The notes: a model not told the origin generated them from the letters alone. Positions 16,043 through 25,117 are shown, counted from the first letter of the stretch. The stretch: DNA of 43,345 nt from Pseudomonas juntendi (GCF_009932375.1 NZ_BLJG01000036.1:1-43345), one strand, 5' to 3'. Numbers and translations: made by a program.

Positions 16043-17062
16043 ATGTCTCGCACCGGCTCCCGTACCACAGGTCGTCCTACCCTGGCTGAAGTGGCCAGGC
16101 TTTCCGGGGTTTCCCCGATCACCGCTTCGCGCGCGCTGCGCGGCGTGAGCACGGTTGCGCCAGAGCTGGCCGCAAAGGTCATGGCTGCCGCCGCTAGCCT
16201 GGGCTACGTGGCCAACCCTGCGGCCCGGGCGTTGGCCTCGGCGCGCAGCCAGTCTGTCGTGGTGCTGATCCCGTCGCTGTCCAACCAGCTGTTCATCGAC
16301 ACCCTGGAGGCCATCCACGACGTCATGCGCCCGCGTGGGCTCGAGGTGCTGATCGGCAACTATCACTATGACCTGGCCGAAGAAGAGAACCTGATCCGCA
16401 ATTACCTGGCCTATCAGCCCTGCGGGATGTTGCTGACCGGGTTCGAGCGCAGCGATGCGGCCCGCCAGATGCTGGCCGCCAGCGGCGTACCCTGCGTGCA
16501 CATGATGGAGCTCAAGGGCGAGCCGGGGGCAGTATCGGTCGGTTTTTCCCAGGAGCAGGCGGGGCGGGCTGCCGCGCGGCATCTGATCGAGCGCGGGCGC
16601 AAGCGCCTGGCATTCATAGCCGCGCAGCTCGACCCGCGGGTGATGCAGCGGGCCGAGGGGTTCCGCCAGGCCCTGGCCGAGGCGGGCCTGCACGCTGCGG
16701 AACTGGAAGTGTTGGCCCCGGAGCCTTCTTCGATTGCCTTGGGCAGCACACTGTTCAGCCGCCTGATGCAGCAGGCCCCGGATGTGGATGGCATCTTCTT
16801 CTGCAACGACGACCTGGCCCAGGGCGCTGTCTTGCAGGCGTTGCGCCAAGGTGTGGAGGTGCCTCGCCAGGTGGCCATGGTGGGCTTCAACGACCTGCCG
16901 GCTTCGGCGCACATGGTGCCGCGCCTCACGTCTATCCGTACCCCGCGGGCTGCCGTCGGTCGGGGCGCGGCCCAGGCCTTGCTCGCGTTGCTGGACGGCA
17001 AACGGGTGGCCAGTGCCCAACAGGACCTGGGTTTTGAGCTGATGGTGCGGGAAAGTAGCTGA
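16043..17062 (+). CDS. gnuR: LacI-family gluconate repressor GnuR
   Basis: This 339-residue LacI/GalR-type regulator has an N-terminal helix-turn-helix at about residues 12-33 (TLAEVARLSGVSPITASRAL) and the hinge helix NPAARALASARS. A periplasmic-binding-like ligand domain follows, with IFFCNDDLAQGAVLQAL and the C-terminal MVPRLTSIRTPR strand. Gluconate or 6-phosphogluconate is the expected inducer. It is divergent from gnuK. Three copies of an AGGTAGCGCTGTCT-type site flank gnuR, gnuK and gntP, so it most likely represses all three. No strong Shine-Dalgarno precedes the ATG, consistent with low expression. In E. coli terms it would be called GntR. Confidence 0.92.
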   Translation: MSRTGSRTTGRPTLAEVARLSGVSPITASRALRGVSTVAPELAAKVMAAAASLGYVANPAARALASARSQSVVVLIPSLSNQLFIDTLEAIHDVMRPRGLEVLIGNYHYDLAEEENLIRNYLAYQPCGMLLTGFERSDAARQMLAASGVPCVHMMELKGEPGAVSVGFSQEQAGRAAARHLIERGRKRLAFIAAQLDPRVMQRAEGFRQALAEAGLHAAELEVLAPEPSSIALGSTLFSRLMQQAPDVDGIFFCNDDLAQGAVLQALRQGVEVPRQVAMVGFNDLPASAHMVPRLTSIRTPRAAVGRGAAQALLALLDGKRVASAQQDLGFELMVRESS

Positions 17063-17140
17063 TTCGCTCGCCTGTGCAATGGCGTTGACCACGCCCTGGC
17101 GGCCTGCCGGCGTAACAGAAATGGAGTAATCACAAAGCGA

Positions 17141-17156
17141 TGGCACTGTGCTTGCA
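17141..17156 (+). promoter_or_regulatory. Sigma-54 promoter of the PAS-PAS-MCP gene
   Basis: TGGCACTGTGCTTGCA matches the RpoN consensus TGGCAC-N5-TTGCA, with exactly 10 bp between the invariant GG (17142-17143) and GC (17154-17155). Transcription would start near 17167, about 45 bp before the ATG, which is preceded by AAAGGAGG. No enhancer-binding site was identified. Confidence 0.75.
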
Positions 17157-17211
17157 CCGCGCATACGGCCATCTATGCTCATGAAACCGCGCATAAAGGA
17201 GGCCCGGCGTC

Positions 17212-18531
17212 ATGTTCGATTTCCATCGCAAATCCGATTTGGTCGAGATCCAGCGCAGCCATCAGGCATTGGCCGACGCACAGGCCAAACTGGCTGCCAT
17301 CAGTCGCTCCATGGCAATGATCGAATTCGCCCCGGATGGCACCATTCTCGACGCCAACGAACGCTTCTGCCAGGCCATGGGTTACAGCGCTGAAGAGCTG
17401 CGCGGCCAGCACCACCGGCTGTTCTGTGAGCCGGGCTACGCCCAGAGCGCCGAGTACCAGCAACTGTGGCATGAGCTCGGCCAGGGCAAGGCCATCAGCG
17501 GCACGTTCGAGCGCGTCGACAAGGCCGGCCGTGAAGTCTGGCTGGAGGCCAGCTACATGCCCGTGCTGGATGCCCAGCGCCAAGTCAGCAGCGTGATCAA
17601 GGTGGCGTCCGACATCAGTCAGCGCGTCGCCCTTGAGCATGAAAGCGAAAGCCTGCTGAAGGCGATCAGCCGCGCTATGGCAGTGATCGAGTTCACCCCG
17701 CAAGGGCGGGTGATCAAGGCCAACCAGAATTTCCTGGACACCATGGGTTACCGCCTCGACGAGGTGGTAGGCCGCCACCATGGCCTGTTCTGCCTGCCGC
17801 ACGAGCGTGAGTCGGCTGAGTACCGCCAGTTCTGGGCCTCGCTGAACCGTGGCGAATACCACTCGCACCGCTTCGAGCGGGTGAACAAGCAAGGCCAGAC
17901 GGTGTACCTGGAAGCCTCCTACAACCCGATTTTCGACAGCAAGGGCCGCCTGTACAAGGTGGTCAAGTTCGCCAGCGACATCACCGACCAGGTCTGTACC
18001 CAGCAAAGTGCCGCCGATGCGGCCCATGCCAGTTCGGTGCAGACCGATGCCTGCGCGCGCAAAGGCACCGAAGTGGTACAGCAGACCGTGCAGGTGATCG
18101 AGCAGATTTCCGTGGAGCTCAACGACGCAGCGCGCAGCATCGATGCGGTGAGCAAACAGTCGGATGTGATCGGGCAGATTGTGCTGACCATTCGTGGTAT
18201 CGCCGACCAGACCAACTTGCTGGCGCTGAATGCGGCCATCGAAGCCGCCCGTGCCGGCGAACACGGGCGCGGTTTTGCCGTGGTCGCCGACGAGGTGCGC
18301 AACCTGGCCGCGCGCACCAGCAAGGCTACCCTGGAAATCGTCGATGTGGTGCGGCAGAACCACGACCTGTCGCTGCTGGCTGTGGCCAGCATGCAGTCAA
18401 GCCTGAACCGCACCGGCCATGGCGTGGCGCTGGCCAATGAAGCCGGCACGGTGATCATGGAGATTCAGCAAGGCTCAAGGCACGTGGTCGATGCCATCAG
18501 CCAGATCAGTTCGACCCTGCAATTGCATTGA
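17212..18531 (+). CDS. Soluble PAS-PAS-methyl-accepting chemotaxis protein (BdlA-like)
   Basis: This 439-residue protein lacks signal peptide and membrane segments. Two PAS domains (about 28-138 and 150-260) are clearly duplicates: [16 protein letters not shown] and [16 protein letters not shown] begin them, HHRLFC and HHGLFC lie mid-domain, and each ends with WLEASYMPV or YLEASYNPI and then a K(V/F)ASDI stretch. After a linker comes the MCP signalling hairpin with tip sequence [20 protein letters not shown]. The layout is that of P. aeruginosa BdlA (biofilm dispersion) and of energy-taxis receptors. PAS ligands (heme, FAD or none) cannot be read from sequence; the paired HH motifs are candidates. 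It is driven by a sigma-54 promoter. Its 3' end overlaps the convergent hybrid-kinase gene by 26 bp. Confidence 0.9.
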   Translation: MFDFHRKSDLVEIQRSHQALADAQAKLAAISRSMAMIEFAPDGTILDANERFCQAMGYSAEELRGQHHRLFCEPGYAQSAEYQQLWHELGQGKAISGTFERVDKAGREVWLEASYMPVLDAQRQVSSVIKVASDISQRVALEHESESLLKAISRAMAVIEFTPQGRVIKANQNFLDTMGYRLDEVVGRHHGLFCLPHERESAEYRQFWASLNRGEYHSHRFERVNKQGQTVYLEASYNPIFDSKGRLYKVVKFASDITDQVCTQQSAADAAHASSVQTDACARKGTEVVQQTVQVIEQISVELNDAARSIDAVSKQSDVIGQIVLTIRGIADQTNLLALNAAIEAARAGEHGRGFAVVADEVRNLAARTSKATLEIVDVVRQNHDLSLLAVASMQSSLNRTGHGVALANEAGTVIMEIQQGSRHVVDAISQISSTLQLH

Positions 18532-21500
18532 GCGCAGCACGCATATCGTCCAGCAGGGCCTGCAGGCTGGCTTGCAGCCGTGCGCGCGGCTCGTCGGTCG
18601 GCGAGCCTTGCGCCTGGGCCGCTTCGATCGCTTCGCAATCCTGGACCACGGTGCGTACCCTGATCATCTTGGCACCGCCCTTGATGCGGTGGGCCAAGGC
18701 ACGCAGCGCCTCTTCGGGCGCGTCCGCCGCCAGCGCATGCAGGGCCGCCAGGTCTTCACCAACGCTGATCGACAGTTGCTCGAGCAAATGCCTGGTGAGC
18801 TGCGCGTCGTCCTGCGTCAGGTGGCGTAGCTCATCCAGGTTCAAGCCGCCCGGGCGGGCTGTTGGCGCAGGTGGGCGGGCCTGGGGCAGGTGGGCTTTGA
18901 GGGTTCGCAAACCTATCGGCTTGAACAGGCAAACGTCCATCCCGCTGGCCAGGCAGCGGGTACGTTCCTCGGCCTGGGCATTGGCGGTGATGCCCAGAAT
19001 CCGGCACCTGGGCAGGCTGCGCTCGGCCTCGAACTGGCGAATGCGCCGGGTGAGTTCATGGCCATCCATGACCGGCATGCTGCAATCGGTGATCACCACA
19101 TCGAAGCGCCCCGCTTGCCAGCGGCCCCAGGCGACTTCACCGTTCTGCGCCAGGCTCACTTGGTGCCCAAGGGTGTGCAATTGCCGCTCCAGCAATAGCA
19201 GGTTGGCAGGGTAGTCGTCGACGATCAGCACATTCAAAGGGCCGTCGCTGTTTTCCAGTTGGGCCGGGTCCTCGGGCACGGCTGCCGGGGGCGCGCAGGT
19301 GGGCAGTTGCAGGTTCACTTGCACCCGGGTGCCGACGCCTTCGACGCTTTGCAGCTTCAGCGTGCCGCCCATCAGCTCGGCAAGCGTGCGGCTGATGACC
19401 AGGCCCAAGCCTGCGCCCTGGCGGGCCCTGGGGCCGTCGGCCTGGACAAAGGCATTGAACAGGCGGGCCTGGTCGGCAGGACTGATACCGATGCCGGTGT
19501 CGCGCACATCCAGCTCCACCGGCAACGTGTCATGGCCGGCGATAACCGGCAGAAGCAGGCTGGCCTGCACCTCGCCACGGTCGGTGAACTTGATGGCGTT
19601 GCTGATAAGGTTCGACAGGATTTGCTTGAGCCGCAGCGGGTCCGCCAGCACCCAGGCCGGTTCAGCGGGCAGTTCGCCGTGCAGGTGCAGGCCCTTGGCC
19701 CGGGCGTTGCCTTCGAACACGCGCAAGGTGGCGCGCACCAGTTCGCGCAGGTCCGTGGGCACGGGTTGCAGGGTGATGTGCCCGGACTCGATCCGGGAAA
19801 TATCGAGAATGTCGCCAATCAGTTCCAGCAGGCCAAGCGCTGAATCATGGGCCGTCTGCAGCGTATGGATATCGCTGCGGCCGCTACGGCAGTCCTCCAG
19901 CGCCAGTTCCAGCAAACCGATCACGGCATTCATCGGGGTGCGGATTTCATGGCTCATGGTGGCCAGGAACGTGCTTTTGGTCTGGCTGGCCTGTTCAGCG
20001 TCGTCCTTGGCCTGGCGCAGTTGCTCCAGCAGCCCGCGGCTCAGTGCCAGCTGGTCCTGCAGGGCATGTTGCGCCTCGGTGCGCTGGTTGATCAGCTTGC
20101 GCAGGTAGCTGTTCCAGAACACCACGCCGGCCAGCAGCAGCGCCGACAGCACCAGCACTTGCAGGGCGAGGGTGCGGTAGTCGCGCCAGGGGCTGTCGCT
20201 GACCAGTGAGCTGGTGCGCCAGCGGTTGATCAACTGGGCCAGTTCTTCAGGCGGAATGCTCAGCAGCGCCTTGTCGAGAATGGCCTGTAGCTGGGGCTGG
20301 TCGGCGGCCACGGCGAAGGCGGCCAGGGCCGGGTCTTCATCGAGCACACTGGCAATGCGCAGGCGGTCCTTGAATACATGGCTGATGTAGTACGCCGCAT
20401 TGATGTGGTTGCTCAGGGCGACGTCGGCACGGCCATTGGCCACGGCCTCCATCAGGCCCAGCGGGTTGTCCACCTCGACCAGGCGGGCCTGCGGGTAGCG
20501 TTGCTGCAGCAAGGCGCGTTGCGGCGAGCCTTTGACCACCGCGATACGCTGGCCGTCCAGGGCCTTCAAAGGGGCGGGTGCGGTGATGTCGCTGCGGGTG
20601 ACCAACACCCTTGGGCTGACCAGGTAAGGCCGGGTGTAGCGCAGTTGCCTGGCGCGGTCTGCGCCGTAGCCCAAGGCGCCGATCATCAGCGCATCACCTT
20701 GGTTCAGCCGCTCGACCATGTGGTAGGCCGATGTGCTTTCAACGGTCTTGAACTGCAACCCGGTGCGCAAGCCGATCTGCTTGAGCAGATCCAGGGTGAT
20801 GCCGTTGGCGTTGTCCTGGGCGTCGTTGAAGGTCAAGGGCGCCAGTGATGTGTTGATCAGCACGTTGACCACCGGGTGCTCGGCAATCCAGGTTTCCTCT
20901 TCGGCACTGAGGGCCGTCAGGTGACGCTGCAACAACAGGCTGGTATTGCCACCGCTCCAGCGGCGCAGGATGTTCAGCCGTTCGCTTTCACTGATGCGGG
21001 CCAGTGCCTTGTCGACCAGCTGGCGCAAGTGCAGGTTGTCGCTGGACAGGGCGAACGCGAACGCTTCGGGGGCGGCCGGGGAAAAGTGGTCGATCTTCAA
21101 CGTGCCCTGGAAGCTTTTGCCGATCATGAAGTCGGTACTGATGGCGTCGCCCAGGTAGGCGTCGGCCTCGCCCAGTTCGACAGCGGCCAGCCCGGCCAGG
21201 GTGGAGCGGTAGAGGCTCAGTTGCGCCTTGGGGTACAGGCTGCGTACGGTATTGGCGGGCAGGTAGTGATCAACCATGGCCAGGCGCAGGCCGGCCAGGT
21301 CGGGCGTGGCCTTCAGGCTGCGCCCCTCCCGGGTCACGACCACCGGCAGGTCGTCGGCATAGGGTGAGCTCAGGCTGAGGTGGGCGTCTGCTGCCTCGAA
21401 GGCGTTGGAGCTGCCCAGCAGGTCGATGCGCCCCTCATGCAGGGCAGTGATGGCCTCGTGGCGGCTGGCAAAACGGCGCACTTCGATGCCAATGCCAAGC

Positions 21501-21772
21501 TGCTCGCCGATCAGGCCGGCGTAATCGGCGCTCAGGCCTTCGTAGTCACGGGGGCTGACATTGATCTCGAAGGGCGGGTAGTCCGGCCGCGAGCTGCCCA
21601 GCACCAGTTGCCGGTGCTGCTGCAGCCACTGGCGGTCTTCGGCCGAGAGCGCCAGCGGCGCGGCAGCACTGACCGAGCGCGCCAACAACTGCCGGGGTTC
21701 GCTGCTGGCCTGCAACCCGCTGGCATTGGCCAGGCCGATGATCATGAAGGCGCTCGCCAGCAGGAACTTCAT
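18506..21772 (-). CDS. EvgS-like hybrid sensor histidine kinase
   Basis: This 1088-residue unorthodox kinase has a signal peptide (residues 1-18) and two periplasmic SBP_bac_3 (amino-acid-binding-like) domains at about 50-275 and 300-520. One membrane segment (about 534-556) and a coiled coil follow. HisKA carries His608 ([14 protein letters not shown]). The HATPase has the N-box NLISNAIKF and G-boxes DTGIGIS and GAGLGL. A receiver contains VDDYP and phospho-acceptor Asp896 (VITDCSMP), and a C-terminal Hpt domain contains His1028 ([10 protein letters not shown]). This is the BvgS/EvgS architecture, but no cytoplasmic PAS lies between membrane and HisKA. The stimulus is unknown. It is followed 13 bp upstream by its probable response-regulator gene, and its 3' end overlaps the convergent PAS-PAS-MCP gene. 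Confidence 0.94.
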   Translation of the reverse strand: MKFLLASAFMIIGLANASGLQASSEPRQLLARSVSAAAPLALSAEDRQWLQQHRQLVLGSSRPDYPPFEINVSPRDYEGLSADYAGLIGEQLGIGIEVRRFASRHEAITALHEGRIDLLGSSNAFEAADAHLSLSSPYADDLPVVVTREGRSLKATPDLAGLRLAMVDHYLPANTVRSLYPKAQLSLYRSTLAGLAAVELGEADAYLGDAISTDFMIGKSFQGTLKIDHFSPAAPEAFAFALSSDNLHLRQLVDKALARISESERLNILRRWSGGNTSLLLQRHLTALSAEEETWIAEHPVVNVLINTSLAPLTFNDAQDNANGITLDLLKQIGLRTGLQFKTVESTSAYHMVERLNQGDALMIGALGYGADRARQLRYTRPYLVSPRVLVTRSDITAPAPLKALDGQRIAVVKGSPQRALLQQRYPQARLVEVDNPLGLMEAVANGRADVALSNHINAAYYISHVFKDRLRIASVLDEDPALAAFAVAADQPQLQAILDKALLSIPPEELAQLINRWRTSSLVSDSPWRDYRTLALQVLVLSALLLAGVVFWNSYLRKLINQRTEAQHALQDQLALSRGLLEQLRQAKDDAEQASQTKSTFLATMSHEIRTPMNAVIGLLELALEDCRSGRSDIHTLQTAHDSALGLLELIGDILDISRIESGHITLQPVPTDLRELVRATLRVFEGNARAKGLHLHGELPAEPAWVLADPLRLKQILSNLISNAIKFTDRGEVQASLLLPVIAGHDTLPVELDVRDTGIGISPADQARLFNAFVQADGPRARQGAGLGLVISRTLAELMGGTLKLQSVEGVGTRVQVNLQLPTCAPPAAVPEDPAQLENSDGPLNVLIVDDYPANLLLLERQLHTLGHQVSLAQNGEVAWGRWQAGRFDVVITDCSMPVMDGHELTRRIRQFEAERSLPRCRILGITANAQAEERTRCLASGMDVCLFKPIGLRTLKAHLPQARPPAPTARPGGLNLDELRHLTQDDAQLTRHLLEQLSISVGEDLAALHALAADAPEEALRALAHRIKGGAKMIRVRTVVQDCEAIEAAQAQGSPTDEPRARLQASLQALLDDMRAALNAIAGSN

Positions 21773-21785
21773 GCTCGCCAGCCGC

Positions 21786-22400
21786 TCAGTAGACGCTATT
21801 GCGCTTGGCCAGGTCGACCATCTCGACCAGCGATTCGGTCTTGAGTTTTTCCATGATGCGGCCCCGGTAGGTGCTGATGGTCTTGGCGCTCAGGTTCATG
21901 CAGGTTCCAATGTTCTTGTTGTTTTCGCCGCGTGCCAGGCGCCGCAGCACTTCCATCTCACGGTTGGAAAGGCTGGCCAGGCGCACCGGTTCGCTCTCCA
22001 GGGAGTTGCTGTTGACCGACATCTGCGGAAACGTCGAATAGCCCTTCACCAACGCCTTCAGTGCGAACAGCAGGGCCTCGTGGTCCTCTTCCTTGGTGAC
22101 GAACGCGCCGATACCGGCATCCAGGCAACGGCGCACGTACAAGTCGGTGGCCTGGCCAGTGAGCACCATGATCTTGGGGGTTGGCTCCAGGCACTGAAGG
22201 CGCTTGATGACCTCCATGCCGTCCAGGCCAGGCAGGCCGATATCCAGCACCACTACGTCCGGGCGCAGTTCACGGGCCACCTGCGCCACCTCGCTGCCAT
22301 TGCCGACTTCGCCGACGACATGAAAGCGCTCACGCTCGAGCAGTAGGCGCAACGACAACCGCACGATAGGGTGGTCGTCGACGATCAGCACGGTTGTCAT
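21786..22400 (-). CDS. LuxR/NarL-type response regulator (EvgA/BvgA-like)
   Basis: This 204-residue protein has a receiver domain (MTTVLIVDDHPIVRLSLR, phospho-acceptor Asp53 in VVLDIGLPGLD) and a C-terminal LuxR-type helix-turn-helix (SNREMEVLRRLARGENNKNI, AKTISTYRGRIMEKL). I placed the start at 22400 because AGGAG lies 9 bp upstream; 14 upstream codons are in frame but lie outside the domain. It is encoded just before the hybrid kinase on the same strand, 13 bp apart, so the two form a two-component operon with the response regulator first. Its promoter region holds an 8-bp inverted repeat (22544-22570), a plausible autoregulatory site. Confidence 0.95.
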   Translation of the reverse strand: MTTVLIVDDHPIVRLSLRLLLERERFHVVGEVGNGSEVAQVARELRPDVVVLDIGLPGLDGMEVIKRLQCLEPTPKIMVLTGQATDLYVRRCLDAGIGAFVTKEEDHEALLFALKALVKGYSTFPQMSVNSNSLESEPVRLASLSNREMEVLRRLARGENNKNIGTCMNLSAKTISTYRGRIMEKLKTESLVEMVDLAKRNSVY

Positions 22401-22543
22401 GGGGAAAACTCCTGTCAGGATGTGGTCCGCTTCCTGGAACACTCAGGAATACGTTTGCAAGCGGGTTAATCGGAAGCGCAGCACCATACGGCCAAACCTG
22501 ACGTTTGGTAATCCCGAGTATAGAAGTGTTGAAAGTTTCCGGA

Positions 22544-22570
22544 CTACTTGTCGAAAATTCCTACAAGTAG
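22544..22570. promoter_or_regulatory. Inverted repeat CTACTTGT-N11-ACAAGTAG
   Basis: Perfect 8-bp arms are separated by 11 bp, giving 19 bp centre to centre, close to two helical turns. The site lies about 145-170 bp upstream of the response-regulator ATG and directly next to the cobM terminator. The AT-rich spacer and dyad symmetry suit a dimeric regulator. No named family consensus was recognised. Confidence 0.5.
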
Positions 22571-22604
22571 TGGAAAAACATCACCACTGCCACAGTGGTG
22601 ATGT
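22571..22604 (-). terminator. Intrinsic terminator after cobM
   Basis: A perfect 12-bp stem, ACATCACCACTG (22578-22589) and CAGTGGTGATGT (22593-22604), has a 3-nt loop. On the minus strand it is followed directly by TTTTCCA. This is a textbook Rho-independent terminator, 70 bp after the cobM stop. Confidence 0.88.
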
Positions 22605-22673
22605 CAGACAGGAAAGGGCGCTCAGGCGCAGCCAGCGGGGTTTCGACCCTGTGCAGGGCAAGCCTGGACGTGC

Positions 22674-23426
22674 TCAGTCGCCAGGCCGATACAGGTGGGC
22701 GTGACCGGCACGGTACAAGGCGGATTCGGCGAACGGCGCATCCCCCAGTACATGGCCTACCAGAATCAGTGCCGTGCGCCGGAAGTGCTTGGCGGCGCTG
22801 CGCTCGACGATGTTGCCCAGCGTGCCGCGCACCCAGTCCTGGTCTGGCCAGGTGGCGCGGTGCACCACGGCCACCGGGCACTCGGTGCCGTAGTGGGGCA
22901 GCAGCGCTTCAACGATCCGTGGCAGGTGCTTGACCCCCAGGTGAATCGCCAGGGTGCTGCCGTGGCGGGCCAGGTCGGCCAGCTGTTCCCCGGGTGGCAT
23001 CGGCGAACTGTCGCCGTAGCGGGTCAGAATCACGGTCTGCGCCACTTGCGGCAGGGTCAGTTCACAGCCGAGCAGGGCAGCGCTGGCGGCGGTGGCAGTG
23101 ACCCCGGGGATGATCTGGTAGTCGATACCCAGTGCCTTGAGGTGGCGGATCTGCTCGCCGATGGCGCCGTACAGGCTGGGGTCGCCGCTGTGTACCCGGG
23201 CGACATCCTGGCCGTGTTCGTGGGCGGTGCGCATCGCTGCGATGATCTGCTCCAGGTGCAGTTCGGCGCTGTTGATCACGGTACTGGCCTGGTGGCCTTC
23301 GAGCACGGCAGCGGGCACCAGCGAGCCTGCGTAGATGATCACCGGGCATTGGCGGATCAGCCGCTGGCCCTTGACCGTGATCAGTTCGGGGTCGCCGGGG
23401 CCGGCGCCGATGAAGTAGACGGTCAT
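22674..23426 (-). CDS. cobM: Precorrin-4 C(11)-methyltransferase
   Basis: This 250-residue SAM-dependent tetrapyrrole methylase methylates C-11 of precorrin-4 to give precorrin-5 in aerobic cobalamin synthesis. The N-terminal glycine loop VYFIGAGPGDPELITVKG, the central VHSGDPSLYGAIGEQI and PGVTATAASAALLGCELTLP motifs and the C-terminal LILVGHVLG are characteristic and complete. The ATG at 23426 matches the family N terminus; longer frames upstream are not homologous. It is the last gene of the riboswitch-controlled cbtB-cbtA-cobE-cobM unit, 32 bp after cobE, and is followed by a strong terminator. Confidence 0.95.
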   Translation of the reverse strand: MTVYFIGAGPGDPELITVKGQRLIRQCPVIIYAGSLVPAAVLEGHQASTVINSAELHLEQIIAAMRTAHEHGQDVARVHSGDPSLYGAIGEQIRHLKALGIDYQIIPGVTATAASAALLGCELTLPQVAQTVILTRYGDSSPMPPGEQLADLARHGSTLAIHLGVKHLPRIVEALLPHYGTECPVAVVHRATWPDQDWVRGTLGNIVERSAAKHFRRTALILVGHVLGDAPFAESALYRAGHAHLYRPGD

Positions 23427-23458
23427 GGAATGTCCTTGCAAAAAAGGGTATGGCGCGT

Positions 23459-23845
23459 TCAGCAGGCCAGGGCGAGTGTCGCCGGGCCGAGCACCTGGCG
23501 CTTGAGCAACAGCCGTGGGCTGCCTTGTTGCCGATCGGCCAGGGCCAGTGCGGTGCTCTCGGCCACGCCCCAACACCCGGTGTGGGCATGGGCGGCGGCG
23601 GAGCGGTGGCTGAGCAGTGGCTGGTAAGTGTGCAGTTGCTGGCTATGGTACAGCACCAACGGCACACCCAGGTGCTCGGCCAGCTGCTGCAAACCCGGCT
23701 CGTCAGCCTTCAGGCTGATGCTGGCGATGCCGCGCAGGTCTGCCAGTGCCAGGCCGTGGTTGGCCAGTGCCTGGCACAACAGGGTGTGCAGGGTGGCCGC
23801 CGGGCAACCCCGGCGGCAGCCAAAACCGGCATAGAAAGTGCCCAT
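23459..23845 (-). CDS. cobE: Cobalamin biosynthesis protein CobE/CbiG C-terminal type
   Basis: This 128-residue protein opens MGTFYAGFGCRRGCPAATLH, a strong match to the CobE / CbiG C-terminal fold (GxGCRrG...). It also has ASISLKADEPGLQQLAEHLG and a C-terminal GCWGVAESTALALA motif. CobE is required for aerobic cobalamin synthesis in Pseudomonas, but its biochemical step is not clear; the related CbiG C-terminal part accompanies ring-contraction chemistry. Its ATG overlaps the cbtA stop by one base (TGATG), implying translational coupling. Long in-frame extension upstream overlaps cbtA and is not coding. Confidence 0.9.
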   Translation of the reverse strand: MGTFYAGFGCRRGCPAATLHTLLCQALANHGLALADLRGIASISLKADEPGLQQLAEHLGVPLVLYHSQQLHTYQPLLSHRSAAAHAHTGCWGVAESTALALADRQQGSPRLLLKRQVLGPATLALAC

Positions 23846-24531
23846 CAGGCCTGGCTGGAACGGCGGAACAACCAGGCGCTGAGCAGGCCCAAGGCCAGCC
23901 AGAACGCCGCATTGGTCAGCCACGAGGCCAGCTTGAACTGGGTTTCCAGGGCCTGCGGGGCCAGGCTTTGGTGAACCTCGGGCTGCGGGGCGCCGAGCAC
24001 ATGCGGGATCACCAGCAGCACCGCGCCCAGCACTTTCAGCAGCCCGTGGCGGGCGAACACCAACAAGGCCAGGCCGAGCGCGGTGGCGCTGGCGGTGCCG
24101 ACCCACCAAGCCTGGCGTTGCCCCAGGTCTGCTGCAGCGGTGCCTGGCAGTTCGGGCGGCAAGCCCAAGGTCGGGGCCAGGCAGAACACGGCGAACCCGG
24201 CCAGCCCCCACAAGGCACCGGTACTGGCGCGGGTGGGCGCGCGCAAGCTGTACAGCGCGGCGAGAACAAGGGCGAAGCCGACGGCAACCACCAGGTTGCC
24301 GCCCGTGGTGGCGAGCACTCGTTGCCAGCCATCTTCCGGCGACCAGGCCTCGGCGCTGTGTTCATGGGCAGGCACTTCACTGCCATGCTCATGGTGCGCG
24401 GCAGGTGCCGAGGACTCGTAGGTTTCCGCCTGAAGAATCAGCGGGGCCACCCAGAAGCTTTGCAGCAAGGTCAGCAGCAGGGCGGCGAGCAGCCCGCTGA
24501 AACCCGCGGTGCGGGCAATGCGCATGATCAT
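23845..24531 (-). CDS. cbtA: CbtA family cobalt transporter subunit
   Basis: This protein has about 228 residues and five predicted membrane segments, beginning MIMRIARTAGFSGLLAALLL; a second ATG two codons later is equally possible, and neither has a clear Shine-Dalgarno. A histidine-rich loop (AAHHEHGSEVPAHEHSAEAW) follows the first membrane segment and could bind Co2+. HVLGAPQPEVHQSLAP near the penultimate segment is a family motif. CbtA and CbtB are predicted cobalt importers found under B12 riboswitches. It follows cbtB by 10 bp and overlaps cobE by one base. Confidence 0.9.
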   Translation of the reverse strand: MIMRIARTAGFSGLLAALLLTLLQSFWVAPLILQAETYESSAPAAHHEHGSEVPAHEHSAEAWSPEDGWQRVLATTGGNLVVAVGFALVLAALYSLRAPTRASTGALWGLAGFAVFCLAPTLGLPPELPGTAAADLGQRQAWWVGTASATALGLALLVFARHGLLKVLGAVLLVIPHVLGAPQPEVHQSLAPQALETQFKLASWLTNAAFWLALGLLSAWLFRRSSQA

Positions 24532-24541
24532 GGGGGCGTAC

Positions 24542-24730
24542 TCAGTGGCAGGGGAAGGCGGCGCTGTGGCGGGTGTCGTGGGCGGCGTTATGCACCGCCT
24601 CGATGTGCGAGAACCCGGCGAAGTAGACCAGGCACAGGCCCAGCAAGCTGGCACCGACGGCAATGATGACGCGCTGGCTGAGGGTAGCGGGGGTGGCAAG
24701 GCTGTGTGGCTTGGTGCTGGCGACGGGCAT
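24542..24730 (-). CDS. cbtB: CbtB family cobalt transporter subunit
   Basis: This 62-residue protein has one membrane segment (VIIAVGASLLGLCLVYFAGF) and a C-terminal metal-ligand-rich tail, HIEAVHNAAHDTRHSAAFPC with a final H. That is the expected CbtB form: one helix plus His-rich tail. It is the first gene behind the cobalamin riboswitch and works with CbtA. The ATG at 24730 lies about 11 bp after a GCAGAGGAA ribosome site. Confidence 0.92.
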   Translation of the reverse strand: MPVASTKPHSLATPATLSQRVIIAVGASLLGLCLVYFAGFSHIEAVHNAAHDTRHSAAFPCH

Positions 24731-24829
24731 GACGCGTTCCTCTGCTTTTTGTGGGCAATGGGCAGGCGCGGCAGCCCCGGGCGCGGTTACCCAGGGGAAT
24801 GCAACAGCGCCCGCCCACCGCGGGTTGTT

Positions 24830-25042
24830 CATGAACGCCAGGCCGGTCTCCGGGCTTGCGAGGAGGAGCAGGGCTCCTGGCAAGCGTCACCTTCCCATGC
24901 CGCACTACATGGCACAGTGGTACAGACGCTTCGCTCGCTTACCGTTGCGGGGGCAGCACCGGCATTGTCGGGCCCTGGTCAGGGCCTGCGACGCACCGGT
25001 TTCCCGTTTCACCCCATGAAGGGGCACCTGAACGTGAGGCGT
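24830..25042 (-). promoter_or_regulatory. Cobalamin (adenosylcobalamin) riboswitch
   Basis: Reading the minus strand 5' to 3', these conserved blocks occur in order: AGGTGCCCC (25029-25021), GGGGTGAAACGGGAA (25015-25001), CTGCCCCCGCAACGGTAAG (24956-24938), CCACTGTGCC (24920-24911), and the B12-box region GCAAGCCCGGAGACCGGCC (24859-24841). Order and spacing match the class I cobalamin riboswitch. The expression platform lies in 24731-24829, before cbtB. High adenosylcobalamin should switch off cobalt uptake and the cob genes downstream. Exact ends are approximate. Confidence 0.93.
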
Positions 25043-25117
25043 AAGGAGAGCATGGGGCGGCCCTGGCGTCAATTACCCGGTGAGCTGCGCATGTGCCTGG
25101 GCCGGGTGGAGCAACCG

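Noticed and set aside
15992..17194. 400-codon frame on the minus strand over gnuR
   Set aside because: It is antisense to a complete LacI-family gene and its product has no domain; an artefact of codon bias.
17179..18363. 394-codon frame on the minus strand over the PAS-PAS-MCP gene
   Set aside because: The true gene on the plus strand has unmistakable PAS and MCP motifs; the antisense product is featureless.
18506..18531. Possible frameshift or mis-assembly because two genes overlap
   Set aside because: Both proteins end with complete C-terminal domains (MCP hairpin and Hpt helix bundle), so the convergent overlap looks genuine.
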